33,825 nucleotides of DNA from Treponema sp. (GTDB lineage: Bacteria > Spirochaetota > Spirochaetia > Treponematales > Breznakiellaceae): contig JAITBG010000104.1 of NCBI GenBank assembly GCA_031283725.1, positions 1-33,825 on the forward strand, read 5' to 3'. This document shows, piece after piece, positions 1-7,866 of this stretch. Position 1 is the stretch's first letter, and each line of letters begins with the position of its first letter. The notes below the pieces were generated by a model that was not told where the DNA came from, did not search any database, and saw only the letters and a list, made by a program, of their open reading frames with translations. A program made the position numbers and the translations under genes.

Positions 1-1
1 A

Positions 2-223
2 GCCGTGCGTGAAGCGTTCCGAAGAGCGCTTGGAGGCGAGGTCCAGGTTTTCCTTCCCGAAGAAAACCAGGGTATTAAGAAATACAACGGCGTTAGCTGG
101 TGGTATTGGCTCCGGCCTCGCTATGCTGGTTCTGCGGCCATTTTCTGTACTAGCAGCCACGACGGTACTGCCGGCAACTCCTATGAAGACTGGGAGACGC
201 TTTCGCCCTGGTGGTTTACATGA
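2..223 (+). pseudogene. 3' fragment of a DUF6273-like domain protein, cut by a rearrangement
   Basis: The frame is open from the window edge, so the 5' part lies outside. The translation has the cadence of the DUF6273 domain of spirochaete and Firmicute surface proteins: a short segment FLPEEN, then a Trp-rich SWWYWLRP, then an alternating small/aromatic stretch that normally leads to a GVRPAL-type end. That end is missing. From about position 181 the DNA is the antisense of a chemotaxis receptor gene, and the last 14 or so codons up to the TGA at 221-223 are nonsense for this family. The fragment is therefore probably a gene end lost at a recombination junction. The family assignment is from memory of the motif and is moderate; the truncation is better supported. 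Confidence 0.5.
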
Positions 224-1503
224 CCGGTAAGCTTGTCGAAATTGAGGATGATCTGCTCCATGGTGGCGTTACTTTCCGTGACCGATGCGAACTGGTTGAT
301 CACTTGACCCTTGATGCCCTGGATATTGGCGGTAATCTGGTTTATCGCCGTGGCGGTTTCGGCCATGTTGGTCGCCAGCTCCTCGCCAATTGCAAAAAGA
401 TTAGCCGCCTGTTCTTTGATCGTTATCACTATGTCCTTTATTTTTTCCAGTGTCTCGTTAAAATACCGGGCCAGGTCACCGATTTCGTTCTTCGCGGTGA
501 CGGTAATGGTTTTGGTAAAATCTCCCTTCCCTATGTCTTCAAGGACATGGGTCACACCGATAATGGGCTTGATAATAGAACGGGAAATGAGCAGCGCCGC
601 GACAATTCCGAAGGCCATAAAGGCGCCGACAAAGATAAACATCAGGTTCCGCATGGCATCAAGCTCATGGAGGATTATCCGTTCTTCCACCATGGCCACC
701 AGAGTCATGTCAAAGCCCGGCACTGGTGAAAACCCGATGACCATATTCTTGCCTTCGATGTCATGGAGCATGGAACCTTGTTTTTGGGTGAGGACGGTTT
801 GTATCGCCTCCGCATTGGTGGCGTACCGGGAATCGGTTTTCGCCGCTTCGATGGCGGAGAAAGACCGCATCACCAGGTCTGTGTCCCGGTGAGCTATGAT
901 AACGCCGGCGTTGTTGATCAGATACGCAAAACCGCCGCTATGGGTCCCGATGTTTTTTACAATATCGCCGAAATGGGTCGCGTTATTCCGGGCAAGCAGA
1001 CCGCCCACCACGCTGCCGTCCACCGTAATGGGGACCACGTAGTTGATAAGCGGATAGGGAGTGGCAACGGCGCCTGCCCCGCCGACGATGATGTCCGATA
1101 CCGTCTGTTCCCCCCGGAGCCCCCTTTGCACATATTCCCGTGCAGAAAGGTTGGGGCTCTCTCTGCCCTTGAGATGGGGGGCGTTCCCGTCGGGATAGAT
1201 AATGGCGAAGTCATCCGCGTCGGTACGGTCGATTTCGTTGATCAGCGCCGCTTTCTGGGTTTCAAAGTCCATGGAATGTACATCCCGCTGGTTTGCCAGT
1301 TCCTGGAGGGTGTTCAGCCGGGACTGGATGGTTTCCGCCACCAGCGCCGCGGCGATTTCCGCCTGACTCAGCATCGATGCTCCCGCATCCCGTTTTACTA
1401 TGCTGGTGGCGATAGTAATGGCGAGTATACCGAGACTGAAGGAAACCACCAATACCACCAGACTGATAAGAATAACAATACGCTTTGCGATAGTCACCGT
1501 CAC
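181..1503 (-). pseudogene. Methyl-accepting chemotaxis protein, truncated at the 3' end
   Basis: The protein has 440 residues, against roughly 600-700 for this class. It has a TM helix at about 8-33, a periplasmic dCache-type sensor at 40-280 (including the YVVPI and GGFAYLINNAG segments), a second TM at 286-307, a HAMP domain at 308-360, and the start of the cytoplasmic coiled coil. It stops at TAG just after the motif GESVSQSS, where an intact Treponema receptor continues into the methylation helices and the hairpin that binds CheA/CheW. The signalling tip is absent, so it should not signal. The GTG start at 1503 has a purine-rich GAGGGG just upstream. It lies directly downstream of a second broken receptor gene in the same direction. 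The stop coincides with the junction to an unrelated fragment on the other strand. A membrane-anchored sensor remnant could still be made. Confidence 0.8.
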
Positions 1504-1562
1504 CCCCTCTTTGCCAAAGCCGCTTTTTCGATATACTATACCTAGGATTTCCGCCCTTTTTC

Positions 1563-2665
1563 CTACTTCATTTTGAACTTCGACACTTCCCGGACCAGCA
1601 TGTCGATGTTTTCTTTGTTTTTCCCGCTGATGGTATTTACCCGGTTGACCGCCACATTTATCTGATCCGCCCCTATGGTCATCTCGCTCATCCCCTCGCT
1701 TATCTCCTGGGTTACCGATTCCAGGTTCTTGCTTTCCTTAAAGACCTGTTTGCTTCCCTCTCCCTGTTCTTCCATAGCGTTGCGGATATTTTCCTCCTGA
1801 TCCGATACGGTCCTGACGCCGCTGTCTATGGCTTCAAACTTGTTGAGCACACTTTCGGTGGACTTAGTTATCTTATCGATAGAATCCTTTATTTTCTTGA
1901 GGACTGAATGGACCTTGAGGAGTTTCCCGACCTGATCAATGACGCCGCTGGCAATAATGAAGCTGTTATCGGTATAGACAGTCATGGCGGTAATATCGGG
2001 GTGGGCCTTTATGGTGTCGTCCACCACAGGCTGGGTATAGGCGGTATTTACTTCCACCCCAACCCGGCCTACCACTTTCCCTGTATTGCGGTAAACAACC
2101 GGTACGCTGATTTTTACGATATAGGTGTTCTTTCTCTCCACGGTCTGGGGCACCGGATCATCTATGGTTTCCTTCCGAGCGTTAGGGCCGTTGATAATCG
2201 CCATCATGCCCTGTATGTCGTTATAGGTCAGATTGCTCTATGGTTCCCGTGTACTGAGCGTACCAGGAGGCCCACTGCCCGGTTCCGGTACTGCCGGGAG
2301 CTCCGGCAAAGGCGGCGTCCATCCCTGGGTCTATGGAGTTGGGCTTAAAGACCGCAAAAATGCTGGTTACCTGCTCATTGGAGAGAACGATCGATCGCAT
2401 AAACTGATCAAAACGGTTACGCTGCCTGCCAGGATCGGTTCCGTCATAATCGGCCATCACGTCCGCCAGAGTCTGGGCGATCCGCAGGTAGCTTTCGTAT
2501 CGCAGCTGGATAACCCTGGCCTGCTCAGCGGCAAGCCGTTCCTGGCTTTCCAGGACGGTGGCCATGCGTTGAGGATGCAATACCGACCAAAATAACGGAC
2601 AGAGACACTCCGGAGACCAACAAAATAGCGATAACGATGATGATTAGACGATACTTTAACTTCAC
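1563..2665 (-). pseudogene. Second methyl-accepting chemotaxis protein, frameshifted and internally deleted
   Basis: The start is GTG at 2665, behind GGAGAGGAG. Frame one gives a TM segment (KLKYRLIIIVIAILLVSGV). The frame shifts near 2575-2590 into a sensor segment containing LESQERLAAEQARVIQLRY, and shifts again near 2220-2240 into NLTYNDIQGMMA and the rest of the dCache domain (VGRVGVEVNTAYTQPVVDDT). After the sensor residues GVIDQVGKLLK the sequence jumps directly to the distal cytoplasmic domain (FEAIDSGVRTVSDQEENIR). The second TM, HAMP and proximal coiled coil are therefore gone. A further apparent deletion lies at EGSKQVFKESKNLE. The native C-terminus (NIDMLVREVSKFKMK) is kept. At least two frameshifts and two deletions make this a clear pseudogene. 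It is tandem with the receptor at 181-1503. Confidence 0.85.
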
Positions 2666-2759
2666 AACTACTCCTCTCCGCAATAGTTTTTATAGATTAA
2701 TACGATTCAAAATTTTGGTAGTATTTTATATTGTAATGTAGTGGTATAAAAAACATCAT

Positions 2760-3095
2760 TTGGTGGATATGTTGCCGCTCTGTCCTGATTTGCCGCTTGG
2801 GCGGGACTTATGGCTATGGGCTGTATCCGGGGTGAAAGGGCTTGTTACCACACGAGCCCGTTGGGGGATTGAGAACAAGCTGTACTGGATGCCGGATGCG
2901 GCGTTTCAGGAAGATTACGCCCGGAACCGGAAAGACCATTCCGTGCCAACCGGGCAATTTTACAGAAGATAACGCGCAATCTCATTCGGCTGGAACCGAC
3001 GGAGAAATGTCGTAAAAAAACTTTTTCTCAACCGGAAACGGCTCTACGCATCCTACGAACCTGATTTCCTGCCCAACATTCTGCTCAATTTATAA
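2760..3095 (+). pseudogene. Remnant of an ISAs1-family transposase (C-terminal end)
   Basis: The translation contains RWGIENKLYWMPDAAFQED and ARNRKD, matching the ISAs1/H-repeat transposase signature around the last catalytic Glu (consensus near RWxIENxLHWxLDVxFxEDxxRxRK). The frame is lost near 2943, and the family sequence resumes in another frame as NRAILQKITRNLIRLEPTEK. A second shift lies at the A7 run around 3015, after which LYASYEPDFLPNILLNL runs to a TAA at 3093. Only the C-terminal third is present, and the left boundary is unclear. No terminal inverted repeat was recognised. It is inactive, and marks past transposition beside the broken receptor genes. Confidence 0.75.
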
Positions 3096-3256
3096 TGCGG
3101 TTGCCCTGCCATTGAATTCCTGCCTATAAAAAGTTTCTTTTTTATAAGGATTTTGTGCTTTTTTCGTAAAAAATGTTTTACATTTTTATAATAATTCATT
3201 ATTATGATAGTCAGCTAAAATCGAATCCAAAGCGTATCGTAAAGGGGAAAATTCGT
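3096..3256 (+). promoter_or_regulatory. AT-rich upstream region of the Rrf2 gene, with palindromic operator candidate
   Basis: This gap has no coding potential. A perfect 18-bp palindrome ATAATAAT-TC-ATTATTAT occupies 3188-3205 and overlaps a -10 hexamer TATAAT at 3187-3192. No good -35 box sits at the usual distance. Rrf2/IscR proteins bind AT-rich inverted repeats and often regulate themselves, so the palindrome is a reasonable operator candidate; that role is inference. Confidence 0.45.
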
Positions 3257-3679
3257 ATGAGAATAACCACTAGGGGCCGTTATGCACTTAGGGCATCCGT
3301 GGCGCTGGCGAAAATAGGTAAAGACGGGACTCCGGTATCTATCAACAGCCTCTCGGAACTCGAGAACATTTCCTCTGTATTTCTTGAACAGATTTTTTTT
3401 AAACTTCGAAAGGCGGGTATCGTTTCATCAGTCCGGGGGCCCGGGGGCGGATTTTATTTTGCCCAGCCCCTGGATCAATTAACTATCAAAAAAATCCTGG
3501 ACGCCGCAGGGGAGGATCTGAGCCTCACCGCCTGCGATAAACATTCCGAGGATTGTCCCCGCTTAGGGCTATGTCTTACCCATTCGGTCTGGGCGGAGGT
3601 AACGGAGCTGATTAACAATTTTTTCGACAGCATAACCCTGGCCGCTATTCTGGAAAAAGACAAATTCGGCAAGGAATAA
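3257..3679 (+). CDS. Rrf2-family transcriptional regulator, IscR-like with three cysteines
   Basis: The product has 140 residues. It is a winged-helix DNA-binding protein of the Rrf2 family: it opens with the diagnostic MRITTRGRYALRA, has the recognition region SSVFLEQIFFKLRKAGIV, and the wing SVRGPGGGFYFAQP. Cys93, Cys100 and Cys106 followed by His109 (CLTH) resemble the [2Fe-2S] ligand set of IscR (C-x5-C-x5-C plus His), with one extra residue between the first two cysteines. This suggests an iron-sulfur, redox or nitric-oxide sensor. I chose the ATG at 3257, preceded by AAAGGGGA, over an upstream in-frame start at 3173 because it gives the canonical N-terminus. No isc or suf genes are visible. 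The only likely operon partner is the membrane protein starting 9 bases downstream. Confidence 0.9.
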   Translation: MRITTRGRYALRASVALAKIGKDGTPVSINSLSELENISSVFLEQIFFKLRKAGIVSSVRGPGGGFYFAQPLDQLTIKKILDAAGEDLSLTACDKHSEDCPRLGLCLTHSVWAEVTELINNFFDSITLAAILEKDKFGKE

Positions 3680-3688
3680 GGGATTTTC

Positions 3689-5212
3689 ATGAAACAGAAG
3701 ATAAAGGATAAGGAAGCGTACCGGAAGGTAACCGAGGCTTTTCAGCGGCAGAAAAAAGGTGTTACGGTTGCGGATATTGTGGCAAAAACGGCGTTACCCC
3801 TGGATACGGTTCGGGAAATGGTTCCCCGGGTGGCGGATGAATATTCCGCCCGCCTCCAGGTGACCGAATCCGGGGAGATACTCTATTCCTTTCCCCGGGG
3901 TTTTACCAGTAAATACCGTGGTTTTAAGGCGAGGTTCAACCGGCTTGTGGAAAAATTTGGTAAGGCCCTGAAAATCGCCGCTAAAGCTCTCTTTAAGGTC
4001 TGGATTATGGTGATGCTGGTGGGTTATTTTGCCCTGTTCATGGTCATCGCCCTGGGAGCCCTGATGATTTCCGTGGCCGGCTCCTCCAGTTCCAACCGCT
4101 CCTCCAACCGGAACAGCGGGGGTATTGGGGGCATGTACTTTGCCTCCAACATTCTTAACCTGATAATCCGTATCTGGTTTTATTCCGAATTAACCAAGTC
4201 CCTGGATGGCCGGTACTACGGCTATGGCCGCCCCAACCAGGCTGCCCGCCCTAAGGGGCGTCCGCTATACAAGGCGATTTTTTCTTTTGTGTTTGGTGAC
4301 GGGGACCCCAACGCCGACTGGCCAAGCCGGGAAAAACAGGCGGTGATCGCCTATATTCAGGGGAACCGCGGGGTCATTTCCCTGCCGGAGTTTATGGTCC
4401 TCACCGGCGACAGCCCCGCCGAAGCAGAGGACCGGATCACCGGCTACTGCGCCGAATTTGGCGGCCTCCCGGAGGCTACCGGTGACGGAACCGTGGTGTA
4501 CCGCTTCGACAAGCTGCTCCTGCGGGCGGATAAAAAAGGCCGGCCTTTTGTGGACTCTTCCACGGAAAATTTCGCTGGGGGAATTGCGCCTATAAAGCGG
4601 CTTTTCTCCTTTTCCTCCAATCCTCCAAAAATGAACCGCTGGTTTGGGGTCATCAATACGGTAAACCTCGTTTTCGGCGTTTACTTTTTCTACAATGCCC
4701 TCACCACCGGAGCCATCTTTACCCAGGCCCAGTTTGATGCTGCGCCTCACCTCTATAGAATCGCCTATTTGCTCCTTTCCAGAATAGGCTGGGAAACACT
4801 GCCCTTAATGAGCATCGGTTTAGGGGTCATCCCCATGGTCTTCTCACTCCTTTTCTGGCTCATACCAAGTCTTCGGTACCTGGGAATGAAGGAGACCAAC
4901 GAAATCATCAAACTGGAAAACCTCCGTAAAATCGGCTACCACTCTATCTGGGATTCCCCCCTTTCGGTTAAACCCGCCGACATTGCCCCCAAGGCCGAAG
5001 AATGCCGCCCCAAAAAAATAACCGCCGCCCAGAACCGGATCATTAAAGAGATCGGTTCCTACACGGTCCCGGATGTGACCATAGGCCCGGCAGGAGAGAC
5101 GGTCTACACCTTCAAGGAATTGGAGCGGGAAAAGAACGCCCTGGAAAAATACCGCTCGGAAATCAACGCCGGCGCTTCCTCCCTTGGGAAGACAGTATTT
5201 GACAGCGAATAG
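3689..5212 (+). CDS. Membrane protein of unknown function with repeated winged-helix-like soluble domains
   Basis: The product has 507 residues and is not assigned to a named family. Hydrophobic segments lie at about 102-130 and 147-166, and again at about 319-340 and 352-393. Three soluble segments end in the same signature, G-x3-4-Y-x-F: residues about 11-69 (ending GEILYSF), 213-273 (ending GTVVYRF) and 443-475 (ending GETVYTF). The first two look like small helical, winged-helix-like folds (TVADIVAKTALPLDTVREMV and the corresponding SLPEFMVLTGDSPAEAEDRI). A Ser/Asn/Gly-rich linker at 131-148 separates the first two hydrophobic segments. The gene starts 9 bases after the Rrf2 regulator stop, so the two are probably cotranscribed and this may be its main regulated partner. 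It converges on the helicase gene. Confidence 0.75.
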   Translation: MKQKIKDKEAYRKVTEAFQRQKKGVTVADIVAKTALPLDTVREMVPRVADEYSARLQVTESGEILYSFPRGFTSKYRGFKARFNRLVEKFGKALKIAAKALFKVWIMVMLVGYFALFMVIALGALMISVAGSSSSNRSSNRNSGGIGGMYFASNILNLIIRIWFYSELTKSLDGRYYGYGRPNQAARPKGRPLYKAIFSFVFGDGDPNADWPSREKQAVIAYIQGNRGVISLPEFMVLTGDSPAEAEDRITGYCAEFGGLPEATGDGTVVYRFDKLLLRADKKGRPFVDSSTENFAGGIAPIKRLFSFSSNPPKMNRWFGVINTVNLVFGVYFFYNALTTGAIFTQAQFDAAPHLYRIAYLLLSRIGWETLPLMSIGLGVIPMVFSLLFWLIPSLRYLGMKETNEIIKLENLRKIGYHSIWDSPLSVKPADIAPKAEECRPKKITAAQNRIIKEIGSYTVPDVTIGPAGETVYTFKELEREKNALEKYRSEINAGASSLGKTVFDSE

Positions 5213-5224
5213 GGTGACGCCGGA

Positions 5225-7846
5225 TTATGGGTACAGAAAACGCTCTATCCCCTGCAATAACCTGTTGAATTCAGAAAAGTTGGTCCTGGTTTCCGGTATG
5301 GACCGCAGAAAGAACTTCCCGTAGTGTTTGCGCAGAAGGCGTCCATCCAGCACCGCCACTACTCCGTGATCGCTGGAACGGCGCATGAGCCGGCCAAAGC
5401 CCTGTTTGAACTTCATTATTGCCTCCGGAAGGGAGAGCTCCATGAAGGAACTGCCGCCTTGCTGTTCCAGAGCTTCGCAACGGGCTTTGAAGACCGGCTC
5501 GTTGGGGGTACGGAAGGGAAGGCGGCAGAGGATCACCAGACGCAGGGTGTCCCCCGGGGCGTCCACCCCTTCCCAAAAAGAGTGGGTGGCAAAAAGTACG
5601 CTGGACTGGTCTTCTAAAAATGTTTTGAGGAGCCGGCTCCGGTCATCATCCCCCTGCTTGAGACAGCGTATGCCCTGCGCTTCCAGCGGCGGGGCTGCGG
5701 CGGCAAAGGCGCTACGGAGGGACTCGTAGGAAGTGAAGAGGATTAGAGCGGAACCACCGGCGGTTTCCGCAAGCTTTGCCGCGGCGTTGTCCACAAAAGC
5801 CCGGTAGCTCTCCTGGTCTGGGAGAGGGGCGTCGGCGGGAATCGCCAGGAGCACCGCTTGGGCGTAGGGGAAGGGACTGGGGAACTGTCCCGTAAGGACA
5901 TCCTGTTCCGAAGCCAGTTTAAGGCCGCAGCGGTTTTCCCAGTAGCTGAAGGAATCGTTTACCGTAAGGGTAGCGGATACGCAGACCACGGTCTTGTTGG
6001 GCTCAAAGAGCGCTCCCTTCAGGTATGGCGCCACGTCAATGGGGGTGACGGTGAAAACCGCCCAATCGCCGGTATTGGCGCCTTTCTCCCCCCTTCCGGT
6101 ACGGCGCTCTATCCACATAACTTCTGTGGGACGTTCCCGGTATTCGATAAAGGAAGCGCAGATCACGCCGGCAGCTTCCAGCCGCCGGGTAACAGACTTT
6201 ATCTCCCAAACCGCGGGATCATCGGCGCTGTCCTCGGGAACGGTTTCCAGCATATTCCGGACGAGCCCCGCCAGGGCGGATATTTTTTTCCGCAGATCCA
6301 ACAGTAATGGTGTCAGCATAGCAGCAATACTGTTTTCATCCGCCGCCGTAAGCCGGAAGTTGCCGTCGGTCCGGCAGAATGCCAGGGCGGATTCGTCCAG
6401 GGTGTCGGCGGCGTCCCGGATAAATTGGATGGCGTCCGCCCCGCGGTCGAGCTTGTCCTCTTGGCGGCAGAGCGCGGCCAAGAGGACCAGGAGTCCCATC
6501 TGCTGCGAGCGGCGGCGGCGGTAAAGCCGGCCAAGCTGGCGGTATAGGCCTATGCGGCTGAACTCCTTGGAGAAGAAGGATGTAGCGGCGCTTTCCATGG
6601 TGTGGGCTTCGTCCATGATCACCCGGGTATAGGGGGGAAGCACCACCGTAGAGTCATACCCCGCGCCTTCCACCCTGGCGGCCAGATCCGCAAAGAGAAG
6701 ATGGTGGTTCACCACCAGGATACGGGCATCGGCGGCCTCTTTGCGAAGGGCGAGGACGAAACAGCGCTCCCGTTCGGGGCAGCGGAGGCCCATACAGAGA
6801 TCGGCCTCGGAACAGACCCGGGACCAGAGGCTTTCGGAGGGTAAAAAAGAAAGGTCCGAACGGCTGCCGGTTGCGGTGGTTTCCGCCCATGCGGTAATAC
6901 GCTCAAGGTCATCCTTATCATCATCAAAAAACTCAGTTTCCCTGAGCGCATCCCCCAGGCGGCGATGGCAGAGATAATTTCCCCGGCCCTTAATGAGTAC
7001 CGCTTTGACTGCGGATCTTCGGTCCGGTTTATCCAGCGCCCCGTTTACCAGGGGTATATCCTTTTCGTAAAGCTGTTGCTGGAGGTTGATGGTGGCGGTG
7101 GAAATTACGATCCGCTCCTCGTTCTCCAGGGCAAAACACATGGCCGGAAGGAGGTAGGCAAAAGATTTCCCCACCCCGGTCCCCGCTTCGGCAACCACCG
7201 TACTATCTTCGTTAAAACCCCGGATGATGAGCCGCATCAGCGCAAGCTGGGAAGACCGGCTTTCGTAGGATTCCAGCCGCCGGGCAATGGAGCCGCCTTC
7301 CTCAAGGGCCGCGCACATGGTGTCCGTATCCAATACCACCTGTTTCCGCCGCCGCCTCGGTTCAGCCACCACATAGACCTTGCCTACGGGGTTATCAACA
7401 ATAAAAAAACCCGTCCCGTCTTCAGCCGCCCGGCCCGCTATATCAAGATCCTCATCACTGGGAACCAGGAATCCCGTGGGGTGATTGTGGATTAATACGT
7501 CAGCTGCAAGCGGCAGATCCGGGAGGGCCGGCGTATCTTCCCCGCCGCCGGACCAATTCCGCAGGGCCAGGACCGAGTCTTTGTTGCCCCGGGCCTGTAT
7601 CACAAGGCGGGAAACCAGCCCCTGATCATCCAGGTACCCAAGGGCAAAAACCTCGTTTCCCCGGGAATCCTCTATTTCCGAGCGGAGCTGTTCAATACAT
7701 TTGGCGGAAATCCGTTTTGTCGCCTGCACCTCATAAATAATAGCAGATAAATAGCAATGAGCAAAAGTATCTTCCCCGGGGAAGTCAAAGCGGCGCCTGG
7801 TTCGGCGGGTAAAGACCGAATTGAATAGCCCCTTTTTCAGGAACAC
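5225..7846 (-). CDS. DinG-like ATP-dependent helicase with an N-terminal RadC-like JAMM domain
   Basis: The product has 873 residues in two parts. Residues about 35-165 are a RadC/JAB-type domain with a complete JAMM metal site: Glu65, His120-x-His122 (HNHPTG) and Asp133. Residues about 195-873 are an XPD/DinG superfamily 2 helicase. It has Walker A at 220-228 (EAGTGVGKS), four cysteines at 345, 351, 356 and 362 in the position of the XPD/DinG [4Fe-4S] cluster, a DEAH box at 412-415, and C-terminal motifs FWEGVDAPG and QGFGRLMRR. DinG unwinds DNA with 5'-3' polarity in repair and R-loop removal. The JAMM part could be a peptidase-like or nucleic-acid module; RadC's activity is itself unclear. 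The GTG start has a weak ribosome site, but the JAMM domain requires it. It begins 20 bases after the LarA-like gene and is likely cotranscribed with it. Confidence 0.9.
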   Translation of the reverse strand: MFLKKGLFNSVFTRRTRRRFDFPGEDTFAHCYLSAIIYEVQATKRISAKCIEQLRSEIEDSRGNEVFALGYLDDQGLVSRLVIQARGNKDSVLALRNWSGGGEDTPALPDLPLAADVLIHNHPTGFLVPSDEDLDIAGRAAEDGTGFFIVDNPVGKVYVVAEPRRRRKQVVLDTDTMCAALEEGGSIARRLESYESRSSQLALMRLIIRGFNEDSTVVAEAGTGVGKSFAYLLPAMCFALENEERIVISTATINLQQQLYEKDIPLVNGALDKPDRRSAVKAVLIKGRGNYLCHRRLGDALRETEFFDDDKDDLERITAWAETTATGSRSDLSFLPSESLWSRVCSEADLCMGLRCPERERCFVLALRKEAADARILVVNHHLLFADLAARVEGAGYDSTVVLPPYTRVIMDEAHTMESAATSFFSKEFSRIGLYRQLGRLYRRRRSQQMGLLVLLAALCRQEDKLDRGADAIQFIRDAADTLDESALAFCRTDGNFRLTAADENSIAAMLTPLLLDLRKKISALAGLVRNMLETVPEDSADDPAVWEIKSVTRRLEAAGVICASFIEYRERPTEVMWIERRTGRGEKGANTGDWAVFTVTPIDVAPYLKGALFEPNKTVVCVSATLTVNDSFSYWENRCGLKLASEQDVLTGQFPSPFPYAQAVLLAIPADAPLPDQESYRAFVDNAAAKLAETAGGSALILFTSYESLRSAFAAAAPPLEAQGIRCLKQGDDDRSRLLKTFLEDQSSVLFATHSFWEGVDAPGDTLRLVILCRLPFRTPNEPVFKARCEALEQQGGSSFMELSLPEAIMKFKQGFGRLMRRSSDHGVVAVLDGRLLRKHYGKFFLRSIPETRTNFSEFNRLLQGIERFLYP

Positions 7847-7866
7847 TTATCAGATATTCTCGGGGT

